This document shows, piece by piece, positions 1 through 7,278 of a stretch of 25,746 nucleotides of DNA. A program made the position numbers and the translations under genes. Source of the stretch: a virus; IMG/VR virus record IMGVR_UViG_3300048027_000297, positions 1 through 25,746 of that record, one strand, 5' to 3'. Every line of letters begins with the position of its first letter. Positions within the stretch are counted from its first letter, which is position 1. Under the pieces are notes generated by a model. That model was not told where the DNA came from. It did not search any database and saw only the letters and a program-made list of their open reading frames with translations.

Positions 1-790
1 CAACATCTTCAGTAGATGTTGCATTTGGTTTACTCTTTTCCGAAGTAGCACTTGTAGTTACTTCGGTTTGAGTTGATTCAACAACAACATCAGATTCTTT
101 GTCAACTGATTCTGCCGGAGGTGCATCTTCTTCAGATTCACCACTTACCCATTTTTCAAGAGCATCCTTTAATTCATCGTAACTAAGTTCTTGATAAATT
201 TCTGTAATCTCTGCTTGATTATTAGCAACATTATCAACGATATTCTTGTTTTCGGAGATGGGTGATGTATTTGGTTTAACACGAATATTGGTCTTTGGAA
301 ATGACCTTCCTGCTTCTTCAGCAGAAAGAAATTCAATAGTGATGTCTCTTCCACTAGTTGCATCTGTAATGTCTCCATAATCAGGATCTGCGATTACACT
401 CAAAAGTTCTTGATAAACTTCTTTACCAAATCCCCAAAATCTAACACCTTCTGCTTCTTCTCCACGAACGATGACAGGAACAAAAGTTCTCATTTTTGGC
501 ATAAGAGAACGACCCATTCTGTAATCATCTTTATCACCACTACGAGTCAACTTTTCAGCAAACTCAACGATTGGGTCTGGACGACCAAATGACTTTGGTG
601 ATAGGTATGTTCTGTTGTTAATTCCATAATGAAAATACAACTCAATAAATGGATTATCAGGTTGATGCTTATATGAAACAATGCGAACTTGTTGTTTACC
701 AGGTTGTGGTTTCCATTGGTAGTTTTTGCGATTATTTGTCTGTGACAAATTATTTAACTTTGCTTTAATTTTATCTAGGTCAATTGCCAT
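1..790 (-). CDS. gp32: T4 gp32-like single-stranded DNA-binding protein (C-terminus cut by window edge)
   Basis: Binds ssDNA cooperatively during replication, recombination and repair in T4-like phages. 263 codons are visible with no stop, so the gene continues left of the window; T4 gp32 is 301 residues. The N-terminus (MAIDLDKIKAKL, then a basic/aromatic stretch YQWKPQPGKQQVRIVSY) fits the self-association segment and start of the OB fold. RFWGFGKEVYQELL (about 117-130) and the DPDYGDITD stretch (135-143) match the core. From about residue 195 the sequence becomes acidic and Ser/Thr-rich, like the gp32 acidic tail that recruits partner proteins. The zinc-knuckle region reads SPKSFGRPDPIVE (64-76) with no cysteine, so the usual Zn ligands seem lost. 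The ATG at 790 has AAGGAAT upstream at good spacing, and a sigma70-like promoter lies at 833-861. Identity is firm; the Zn loss is read directly but compared from memory. Confidence 0.88.
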   Translation of the reverse strand, partial: MAIDLDKIKAKLNNLSQTNNRKNYQWKPQPGKQQVRIVSYKHQPDNPFIELYFHYGINNRTYLSPKSFGRPDPIVEFAEKLTRSGDKDDYRMGRSLMPKMRTFVPVIVRGEEAEGVRFWGFGKEVYQELLSVIADPDYGDITDATSGRDITIEFLSAEEAGRSFPKTNIRVKPNTSPISENKNIVDNVANNQAEITEIYQELSYDELKDALEKWVSGESEEDAPPAESVDKESDVVVESTQTEVTTSATSEKSKPNATSTEDV

Positions 791-832
791 TTTTTATTCC
801 TTAATTTAGTATTTGTTATTATTATTCTTAAT

Positions 833-861
833 ATAATACAACTTGTTTCGTATTTCGTCAA
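833..861 (-). promoter_or_regulatory. sigma70-like promoter upstream of gp32
   Basis: On the minus strand, TTGACG (856-861) and TATTAT (833-838) are separated by exactly 17 bp; each hexamer differs from consensus at one position. The predicted start of transcription near 826 would give a leader of about 36 nt containing the gp32 ribosome site AAGGAAT. It lies in the 86-bp gap after the 76-residue gene. This suggests host RNA polymerase can express gp32 separately from the tail genes. Confidence 0.6.
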
Positions 862-876
862 TCAGAATTGTGTACA

Positions 877-1107
877 TCAAGAAGTTTTTCCGCCATTTTC
901 AACGAAATTGTAAAAGTCAGAAGCAATTTCTAATACTTCTTGTGTAGTTGGAAGTGGTGGTATTTCTAAGGGAATATCTTCAAATCTGGCACGACTTTCC
1001 AACTCTTCTTTTTCCATATGCCATGTTTCCCATACCATCTCTTTTGCGTTTTTTAATACCTCTAATCGAATGCCGTAGGCATTGTATTTTTTATCTTCAT
1101 TACTCAT
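877..1107 (-). CDS. small conserved phage protein, function unknown
   Basis: 76 residues. The pattern YGIRLEVLKNAKEMVWETW near the N-terminus, followed by a Pro-rich link (IPLEIPPLPTTQEV) and EIASDFYNFVENG near the C-terminus, resembles a small protein often seen in T4-like phages, in which an N-terminal helix with LEVLxxAKEM is followed by PTxxEVLExAxxxYxFV. No catalytic motif or membrane segment is visible. The ATG at 1107 has no clear Shine-Dalgarno sequence. It sits between the methyltransferase and gp32, with its own possible promoter signals at 1146-1182. The family resemblance is from memory; I assign no function. Confidence 0.75.
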   Translation of the reverse strand: MSNEDKKYNAYGIRLEVLKNAKEMVWETWHMEKEELESRARFEDIPLEIPPLPTTQEVLEIASDFYNFVENGGKTS

Positions 1108-1145
1108 TTTTTTAATTATTATTTAGTCAATTTTAGTTACTATAT

Positions 1146-1153
1146 ATAAATAT
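1146..1153 (-). promoter_or_regulatory. ATATTTAT motif (candidate phage promoter element), copy 1
   Basis: The coding strand reads ATATTTATA 38 nt upstream of the 76-residue gene. It is one of eight identical octamers found in intergenic gaps of this window, and it lies directly after a stem-loop. A promoter role is inferred from recurrence and placement only. Confidence 0.35.
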
Positions 1154-1182
1154 ATTTTACTTGAAGTTTAAGCACATTTCAA
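1154..1182 (-). promoter_or_regulatory. possible sigma70-like promoter upstream of the 76-residue gene
   Basis: On the minus strand TTGAAA (1177-1182) and TAAAAT (1154-1159) are separated by 17 bp, each one mismatch from consensus. It overlaps a bulged inverted repeat (1155-1189) and adjoins the ATATTTAT octamer. In an AT-rich gap such a match can occur by chance, so this is weaker than the gp32 promoter. Confidence 0.35.
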
Positions 1183-1189
1183 GGTAAAA
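1155..1189 (-). other. imperfect stem-loop after the methyltransferase gene
   Basis: TTTTACTTGAA (1155-1165) pairs with TTCAAGGTAAAA (1178-1189) except for one bulged base, around a 12-nt loop. It starts just downstream of the methyltransferase stop. It lacks a proper U-tract on the coding strand, so it could be a weak terminator, an mRNA-end stabiliser or a chance inverted repeat. Confidence 0.4.
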
Positions 1190-1192
1190 AAA

Positions 1193-1951
1193 TTAACTTT
1201 TTTTGACTATTCTTTCCTTAGAAATTTTGACTGCATTTGGATTGATGTCACACCCAATATACTTACGATTTAATTTGTTTGCTACATCTAAAGTAGTTCC
1301 ACTTCCACAATAAAAGTCTGCGACAACATCTCCTTCGTTACTACTTGCTTTTATTATTCTTTCTAAAATCTTTGGGTGCTTTTCACTATAATAATTTGTT
1401 GCTTTTTTTACTTTTAAACCAGATGGAATGTCATCCCATACATTAGTAGGAATCGTTCCAAGTTTTAATTTTTCTTCGGTGATATTTGGTCTGTCTTTTT
1501 TCTTACTAATGACAGACTTATATGGAATTCGTATGTCAAGATCATTAAACACAAAATTGTCTGACTTGGTATAAACTATTAAATAGTCATGTTTTTTTGC
1601 AAACTCACGTTTCCCACGACCTCCGATATTAAACTTAATTACAATCTGATTTCTAAAATTATTATATCCAAAAATTGAGTCCATTAAAATTCGCATCCAA
1701 TGCACGATTCTTAAATCCATTTGCAAGTATATTGTACCGTCTTCGGTTAGAACTCGTTTCATTTCATATAACCTCGGTATATAGTGACTATCTATCTCAT
1801 TTTTATTTGGATTTAAATCTGTATAGTCTTTGAACTTTTTACCAGTTCCGTACAACACATCACAATAAATAAGATTTATAGAACTTGAATCTAATTTATT
1901 TAATAGGTTGAGGTTATCGCAATGATGAATTAAATTTCCACAAGGTTTCAC
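1193..1951 (-). CDS. DNA methyltransferase, beta-type (N6-adenine/N4-cytosine family), aberrant DVLY catalytic motif
   Basis: 252-residue S-adenosylmethionine-dependent DNA amino-methyltransferase homologue. Motif order is that of the beta class: the catalytic motif IV comes first (LIYCDVLYGTGKKF, 28-40) and the cofactor motif I last (DFYCGSGTT, 212-220), followed by NRKYIGCDINPNAV. The typical approach to motif I, KHPKILERIIKASSNEGD, is present. The catalytic tetrapeptide, normally DPPY, DPPF or similar, is D31-V-L-Y34: Asp and the aromatic residue are kept, both prolines are gone. The start is GTG at 1951, one base after the SpoVR stop, so translation is probably coupled. No restriction endonuclease gene is adjacent, so it is best seen as an orphan methylase that could protect phage DNA or mark it. 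Whether it is active, and on which base, cannot be told from sequence. Confidence 0.85.
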   Translation of the reverse strand: MKPCGNLIHHCDNLNLLNKLDSSSINLIYCDVLYGTGKKFKDYTDLNPNKNEIDSHYIPRLYEMKRVLTEDGTIYLQMDLRIVHWMRILMDSIFGYNNFRNQIVIKFNIGGRGKREFAKKHDYLIVYTKSDNFVFNDLDIRIPYKSVISKKKDRPNITEEKLKLGTIPTNVWDDIPSGLKVKKATNYYSEKHPKILERIIKASSNEGDVVADFYCGSGTTLDVANKLNRKYIGCDINPNAVKISKERIVKKS

Positions 1952-1952
1952 C

Positions 1953-3518
1953 TCAAATTTTACTACCCTCGTATCTTTTCATTTCTCCGTTATTATATCG
2001 GTATCTAACTTCAACCTCAATGGTTTCTTTGTTTTCACCATAACCCTCTGACTCAACATCATATGTGAGTATATTAATTGGTTTTTTAATAATCTCATGT
2101 AAATATGCCATTGTACCTGTGGCATACTTAATATCCAAAGGTCTGCCCTCGAAATCGTGCCTTAATAAAATTTCTGTATTTTTGTATTTCATGTTTTCCA
2201 TGTATATAACAGGACGACCCATGTTGACATGACGATTTACAAGTTTTTCTTTTATTTTTTTATAGTCTTTACTAACAACTACATACTTGTTTGTTGTCTT
2301 ATCCAAGGCATACTCAAAATATTCATACTTTTCACAAAACTCTTTTGTAAAAAACTCATTTAAAAAAGTTACATCATTATAATTTTCACGAACCTCATAA
2401 ATTTTTTCACGACCAAGGTTGAGATGTTTGTTCCAATATCTTTTCTCATCACCTCTGTCGCAATTTTCATATTCTTTACCAAACTTACCCTTATTCCACC
2501 TATCTTCAATATCACGCAACAAAGTATTACCAAGTTTATAAGGATTATTCATATTGTACTTACCACCAAGAACTCCAGCATGATGCTTTGCATAATCAAA
2601 GATTCCTTCATCACCTGCGAAGTTACAAGTTGCCATGATATAAGAATCCCAATAACTGGCCCACCCTTCATTAAGAACCTTTGTCATTCCTTGGGGACGA
2701 TAATAAATTGATTCATCACGAATCATACTTAAAATATTTTGTTGCCAAGGTTCTAAACGACAATGATTAATAATCATAAGCATGATGTCACGTTCTGGTT
2801 GCAATGGAAATTTATTTTCTGCTAGTTTTTTTCGTTCTTCTCGTTCTTTTCTTTGTTTTTCTATATAGTGGGATGGATTTACATACTTATCCATATATTC
2901 CTTTGTATCAAGTCGTGTAACGTGTTCACGTGGTTGACGATCTTCAAAGTTAAACTTTGATGCTTTCTTTAAATTACTTTCACGATAACATAAAGAAGGG
3001 TCAATTAAATCATCAATCGCAAGAGCCGCATTCAAGAAGTCTTTAACTTTCTTTCTACCAAATCGATCCATATACATACGAATTTTATCACTATGATTTG
3101 CCATAACATTCATCATGTTACGGTTAGTATGCTTAAACATAATGTTATTCTTAAAAAAATCACTATGTGCGGTTGCGTGTGCAACCACTGTTAAGTTATC
3201 AACAATAGGATTGTTTCTTTGCAAATACATATAAGTCGGATCTGTGTTTACAACCATCTCATAAATCTTACCCATACCAGAATGATACTGATGGTGAAGT
3301 TGTTCAAATTGTTGTCCGAAATTAAAATGTGGATAACGAACAGGAAAACCACCATAAGCCGCAATCTCAACTATTTCGTCTGCATCGAATTCTTCTATAC
3401 ACAATGGATATGGATCAAGTCCATTATCGTAACAAGCCTGTAAACACTCAGGTATAAGAGCTGCCAATTCTGGACAAACTCCTTCATTTAAACTATCTAC
3501 TTCCCATGCAATTCCCAT
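1953..3518 (-). CDS. spoVR: SpoVR/YcgB-family protein
   Basis: 521 residues, close to the usual family length (about 500), and apparently intact. Family landmarks: HFNFGQQFEQLHHQY (64-78), the His-rich VVAHATAHSDFFKNN (111-125), the conserved NEGWASYW (283-290), and KYNMNNPYKLGNTLLRDIEDRW further on. The biochemical activity of SpoVR is not established; in Bacillus it is linked to spore cortex formation, and in enteric bacteria ycgB is co-regulated with yeaGH under stress and starvation. The ATG overlaps the stop of the YeaH-like gene by one base (TAATG), so the two are translationally coupled, and the methyltransferase follows after one base. Its place as third gene after PrkA and YeaH reproduces the bacterial association. 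The role in a phage is unknown; reprogramming or preserving a starved host cell is my inference. Confidence 0.95.
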   Translation of the reverse strand: MGIAWEVDSLNEGVCPELAALIPECLQACYDNGLDPYPLCIEEFDADEIVEIAAYGGFPVRYPHFNFGQQFEQLHHQYHSGMGKIYEMVVNTDPTYMYLQRNNPIVDNLTVVAHATAHSDFFKNNIMFKHTNRNMMNVMANHSDKIRMYMDRFGRKKVKDFLNAALAIDDLIDPSLCYRESNLKKASKFNFEDRQPREHVTRLDTKEYMDKYVNPSHYIEKQRKEREERKKLAENKFPLQPERDIMLMIINHCRLEPWQQNILSMIRDESIYYRPQGMTKVLNEGWASYWDSYIMATCNFAGDEGIFDYAKHHAGVLGGKYNMNNPYKLGNTLLRDIEDRWNKGKFGKEYENCDRGDEKRYWNKHLNLGREKIYEVRENYNDVTFLNEFFTKEFCEKYEYFEYALDKTTNKYVVVSKDYKKIKEKLVNRHVNMGRPVIYMENMKYKNTEILLRHDFEGRPLDIKYATGTMAYLHEIIKKPINILTYDVESEGYGENKETIEVEVRYRYNNGEMKRYEGSKI

Positions 3519-4672
3519 TAGAACGGTACCTCCTCATCTGCAGGTGTTAATAATTTTTGCAATGTTTTAAATACATCAGATGCAGAATCCATAGATGCAG
3601 TTACAATAGTTTTAGGGTCAAGGTCACCACTTGACAATTTTGCTTGAATTGCAGGTATAAAAGTTGCCCAACTTCGTATTGCTTTTACTTCTGTAATTCC
3701 AATTAAGTTGGCATAATCTTGCATCGTTTTTAAATATTCAACACATAAATCGTTATCAGAACCAAAATTTTCTCCGTCACTTAAATAAAATACATAGATA
3801 TTCCACTCGTTTAAAGGAAATGCTTTTTCTACAATATCGTTGACCAAATGAAATGCACTGCTAATTTGAGTTCCACCACCACTTTTATATTTGTAAAACT
3901 TTTCTTGATCTACTTCTTGGGCATGGTGATCGTGAACGATATATTTTACTTGAGTTTCTTGATAGAATCTTTGAACCCAATTATCTAAATACCAACACAA
4001 CTCACGAACCAATGCTCGTTTTTCTTCATCCATACTTGCAGATATGTCCGAAACAAAGAATATAGCCGCATTGGTATCTGGTACTTCTACGGAACTCCAA
4101 CTTCTAAATTCTTTATCGTCTTTAATTGGATAAAAGTTAGATAAATCGTTTTCATCATAATCACCGGTGGATATTAATCTTTTAAACGCATTTTTAAGAG
4201 TTTTTCTTTTATGCAATAAACTATTATTACCAACCTTAGCAATCCGATTCCATTTGATTTTTTCTTTTACCATTTCTCCATTGTCTTTTGGTTTTAGATT
4301 TGGTAATTGAAGTTCTTCTCCGATCATATCAAAATAGGCATCCATACTGATTCCGACATCTATTTCATGCCCATCACCTTCTCCTTCACCACCTTCACCT
4401 GGCTGAGATCCTTGTTCTCCTTGTTGTTGAGGTCCTTCTCCTACCTCATCACCTACATCTGCTTCACCGTTACCAATCCCACTCCCATCAGAAGGCTGTC
4501 CATATCGGAAACTTGGTAACTCTACATGAGGAACTTTTACTACAACAAAGTCCTTTCCTCTTCTGGAAATTCTTTGTCCACTCTTAATGTGCTTTTTAAG
4601 TTTATCGTCAACATTTCCTTTAACGATATCCCTATATTCACCGTGGTCTTCTCTGATTCTACGAGATGGCAT
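3518..4672 (-). CDS. yeaH: YeaH/DUF444-family protein with von Willebrand A-like domain
   Basis: 384 residues (E. coli YeaH is about 427). The N-terminus is basic (MPSRRIREDHGEYRDIVKG), as in the family. A Gly/Gln/Glu-rich low-complexity linker follows (about 58-104). The C-terminal half is a vWA-like domain with an intact metal-site signature: D209-x-S-x-S213 in FFVSDISASM, T268 in GGGTQISSAF, and D299 in FYLSDGENFG. vWA domains usually mediate metal-dependent protein binding, often with an AAA+ partner, which fits the adjacent PrkA ATPase/kinase. The ATG at 4672 has AAGGGA upstream at about 9 nt; the gene starts 20 nt after PrkA and overlaps SpoVR by one base. The molecular function of this family is poorly defined. 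Family membership is firm, the partner role is inference. Confidence 0.93.
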   Translation of the reverse strand: MPSRRIREDHGEYRDIVKGNVDDKLKKHIKSGQRISRRGKDFVVVKVPHVELPSFRYGQPSDGSGIGNGEADVGDEVGEGPQQQGEQGSQPGEGGEGEGDGHEIDVGISMDAYFDMIGEELQLPNLKPKDNGEMVKEKIKWNRIAKVGNNSLLHKRKTLKNAFKRLISTGDYDENDLSNFYPIKDDKEFRSWSSVEVPDTNAAIFFVSDISASMDEEKRALVRELCWYLDNWVQRFYQETQVKYIVHDHHAQEVDQEKFYKYKSGGGTQISSAFHLVNDIVEKAFPLNEWNIYVFYLSDGENFGSDNDLCVEYLKTMQDYANLIGITEVKAIRSWATFIPAIQAKLSSGDLDPKTIVTASMDSASDVFKTLQKLLTPADEEVPF

Positions 4673-4692
4673 AATGATGTATCCCTTGACTA

Positions 4693-6792
4693 TTAATCTT
4701 CGTCTTCGTCCGCATCACCTCTTGCAAAAATACTTCCAACATATGTAAGAACATCAGACGCACTATCTTCATCATATCCAAATGAAACAATAAGTCGTTG
4801 CTTCAATGCATCAATTTTTTCAAGAAGTTCTTTGTCAACAACTGTTGCAGTATCTTGTGCAAGAGCAGACAACTTGATGCTATCTTTGGTATCTTCAAAC
4901 AACTTTTTTTCAAGTGCTTTGTAAAGTTGCTCGTTTGAGTCATACTTAAACTCTTTACCTTTAGCGGCAAGTCCACCCATATAGTTCATAATTTCTCTAC
5001 GAAAATCGTCTTTCATTCCAGCAGAAATGCCTATTTTTTCTTCAATACTTCGCATTAAAGTTTCATTTGCTACTTCTTCTTTTCCAGTTACAGGATTTGT
5101 AACTTTTTCATCTTGAATGTAAGCAACAATATTATCAATGTAGTTTGTACAAAGTGCTTTTATTGCTTCTTCACTACTACTAAGTGCCTGTTGAACTTCA
5201 CGTTTTACGATTCTATCATATTCTTTTTCAACTGATTCGAGTCTTTCGAGCATTGTCTTTTTATTGTCTTCGGACTGAAATCCATTATAACTTTTAAGTC
5301 CTTCACGGATTTGTGCAAACAACATAAATGGATTTAAACTTTTAGCACCCATCCTTGGATTAACGATTGCATTGGAAAACTGATTTTGAATAAACCGTGC
5401 AGAAACACCACCATACAATCCTTCTTTTGGTGACTCTTCTTGCATTTCTTTTACGTGTTCATCTGTGAATCCGTGTACACTTTGACCATTATATAATTTT
5501 GCTTTTTGAATAATGCTCATATCTTGCTTTGTACTTTCTTCCAAACGACTAACAACCGCAAAAAGGGCAGCCAAATAAGTTGTATGAGGAGCAATGTGCT
5601 TATTTACGGTACTTGTATTATAAAAGTGATCATAAATCTTCCTTTCTTCATCAATTTTCAAAAGATACGGAATATCAATTTTAATTGTTCTATCACGGAG
5701 TGCTTCCATAAATTTATTGTTAGTTAACTTTTCAAACTCAGCATTATTGGTATGCCCAAGAATAACTTCATCAATTGGTACCTGATTAAAACGACGTGGT
5801 TTGACACGATGCTCTTGGGTTGCACCAAGTAAATCGTACAAAAATTCAGTTTGTAACTTAAGAATCTCTTGAAATTCAATCAAACCACGATTAGATACTA
5901 GGAATTCTCCGTCAAAATCAAATGCACGGGGGTCACTTTCACTACCATATTCTGCTAACTTACGATAATTAATATCACCAGTAAGTTCGGTTGCATCTTG
6001 TGATTTCTCATCCTTTGGTTGGAATGTTCCGATACCTACACGATTCTTTTCCGACAAAACAACTCTTCTAACAACAATGTGATCAAGAACCTTGCGGTAA
6101 TCCCCCCCATGCATTTCCATTAATTGGTTGTAATAAAATTCATTAACAGGATTTAATGCTCCATCTAATTTTAATTTATATGCATCCTCAGATAAATTTT
6201 TATTCAAATTAGATATAATTTTATTACGAACTTTTCTTGGTAAAAGTTTTAATGGCTCTTCATTCATCGGACAATTGACAAGAACATCGTTACCATCTTT
6301 ATCAGAAACCCTCCAACTAAAGGAATATAAAGCACCTTCATCGGTTTTTGTATATTCTTCTAATCCTTTTTTCAATGCTGTAACGATTGTAGACTTGCTA
6401 CTACCAACGGGTCCGTGAAGAAGAATAACACGTCTTTCTGGACCATAGTGACGACTTGCACTTTTAAGAATATCCATGAACTCCATTAAACTCTCTTCTA
6501 AACCATAAATTGAAATATCTCCAAGGCCTTCAAAAAATTTATATTTTACATACTTTCTCTTGCAATATGTGAACTCGTCAGTTCCATGAGAAATTACCAT
6601 ATCATATAATCGTTGATATGAATTTCGTGCAATTGTGGGACTCTCTTCCACCAATTTAATATAATCCCAAAAGGTTCCTGTCCAATTTAAAGATTTGTAT
6701 GTTTCAATTGCATCATCATTGTCACATCTTATCAATGATTCAAGTGCAGAATTTTCCGTGTTAGTTTCTTTTTGTCGTTTTTTATTTTCCAT
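4693..6792 (-). CDS. prkA: PrkA/YeaG-type AAA+ serine protein kinase
   Basis: 699 residues from the chosen start; bacterial PrkA is about 640-690. An AAA+ domain comes first with Walker A GPVGSSKST (about residue 130). Family blocks follow: ELTGDINYRKLAEYGSESDP, then SNRGLIEFQEILK, LYDLLGATQEH, DEVILGHTNNAEF, MEALRDRTIKIDIPY. The last third is the helical PrkA C-terminal domain. In bacteria PrkA/YeaG is reported as a serine kinase (and, in Bacillus, with AAA+ protease-like properties) acting in starvation, stationary phase and sporulation. An upstream in-frame ATG at 6798 is possible, but AAGG (6801-6804) lies only 2 nt from it and 8 nt from the ATG at 6792, so I prefer 6792. It is the first gene of the PrkA-YeaH-SpoVR set. 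All nucleotide-binding residues I can check are intact. Confidence 0.95.
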   Translation of the reverse strand: MENKKRQKETNTENSALESLIRCDNDDAIETYKSLNWTGTFWDYIKLVEESPTIARNSYQRLYDMVISHGTDEFTYCKRKYVKYKFFEGLGDISIYGLEESLMEFMDILKSASRHYGPERRVILLHGPVGSSKSTIVTALKKGLEEYTKTDEGALYSFSWRVSDKDGNDVLVNCPMNEEPLKLLPRKVRNKIISNLNKNLSEDAYKLKLDGALNPVNEFYYNQLMEMHGGDYRKVLDHIVVRRVVLSEKNRVGIGTFQPKDEKSQDATELTGDINYRKLAEYGSESDPRAFDFDGEFLVSNRGLIEFQEILKLQTEFLYDLLGATQEHRVKPRRFNQVPIDEVILGHTNNAEFEKLTNNKFMEALRDRTIKIDIPYLLKIDEERKIYDHFYNTSTVNKHIAPHTTYLAALFAVVSRLEESTKQDMSIIQKAKLYNGQSVHGFTDEHVKEMQEESPKEGLYGGVSARFIQNQFSNAIVNPRMGAKSLNPFMLFAQIREGLKSYNGFQSEDNKKTMLERLESVEKEYDRIVKREVQQALSSSEEAIKALCTNYIDNIVAYIQDEKVTNPVTGKEEVANETLMRSIEEKIGISAGMKDDFRREIMNYMGGLAAKGKEFKYDSNEQLYKALEKKLFEDTKDSIKLSALAQDTATVVDKELLEKIDALKQRLIVSFGYDEDSASDVLTYVGSIFARGDADEDED

Positions 6793-6800
6793 AACCATTA

Positions 6801-6804
6801 CCTT
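6801..6804 (-). promoter_or_regulatory. ribosome binding site that decides the PrkA start
   Basis: The coding strand reads AAGG-TAATGGTT-ATG. Spacing of 8 nt favours the ATG at 6792 over the ATG at 6798, which is only 2 nt away. Confidence 0.6.
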
Positions 6805-6836
6805 ATATTTTTTTTGTTAGTGAGTCAAATATTAAA

Positions 6837-7247
6837 TCAAATTTTAACAATTTTAAAAAGTTTTGTATAAACAAACTTACATGATTCGTCTGAGTTTGTC
6901 AATAAAATGCAATTCTTATAATCACTCCAATTTACTTTATAGAATGGATTATCTATTCCATTATTTAAAGTTCTAATTAATGAATTTAATGAATTTATAG
7001 TATACAATGTATTACTGTCTTTTTTTCTGTGAACGCTAATTGTATCCATATAAAAATTATTTATATTTATATTACTTTTATTTACATTGTATGTCAACAT
7101 CAATGAATCTAGATTATCCATGTCGTGTAATACATATACTTTTCCAAACACTACTTCATAATGTGTCTGAATATTCTTGATATCAAGATCATACCTTTTA
7201 ATATTTGAAAAGGTGCATAATAATTGAGCATTAATTTTTGTAACCAT
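6837..7247 (-). CDS. hypothetical protein, unknown function
   Basis: 136 residues, Asn/Asp/Lys-rich, with no membrane segment and no motif I can assign. The C-terminal half has a distinctive pattern: NTLYTINSLNSLIRTLNNG, then YKVNWSDYKNCILLTNSD and TKLFKIVKI at the very end. I have a vague recollection of similar TINALN...TKL proteins of unknown function in T4-like marine phages but cannot name a family. The ATG at 7247 lacks a clear Shine-Dalgarno sequence; an ATATTTAT octamer lies 11 nt upstream. It sits between the polymerase-like gene and the PrkA set, in the same direction. Confidence 0.7.
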   Translation of the reverse strand: MVTKINAQLLCTFSNIKRYDLDIKNIQTHYEVVFGKVYVLHDMDNLDSLMLTYNVNKSNININNFYMDTISVHRKKDSNTLYTINSLNSLIRTLNNGIDNPFYKVNWSDYKNCILLTNSDESCKFVYTKLFKIVKI

Positions 7248-7258
7248 TTATATTACAG

Positions 7259-7266
7259 ATAAATAT
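7259..7266 (-). promoter_or_regulatory. ATATTTAT motif, copy 2
   Basis: The coding strand reads ATATTTATC, 11 nt upstream of the gene starting at 7247 and just after a run of nine T that follows the polymerase-like stop. If it is a promoter element, the leader would be very short. Function inferred from recurrence only. Confidence 0.3.
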
Positions 7267-7278
7267 GCAAAAAAAAAC

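Noticed and set aside
169-378. 69-codon minus-strand frame inside the gp32 region
   Set aside because: The gp32 frame runs through the whole region with clear homology; this is an out-of-frame shadow.
6801-6828. TTGACT...TATAAG as a promoter for PrkA
   Set aside because: The spacer is only 15 bp, and the -10 candidate overlaps the ribosome site AAGG, which would leave no leader.
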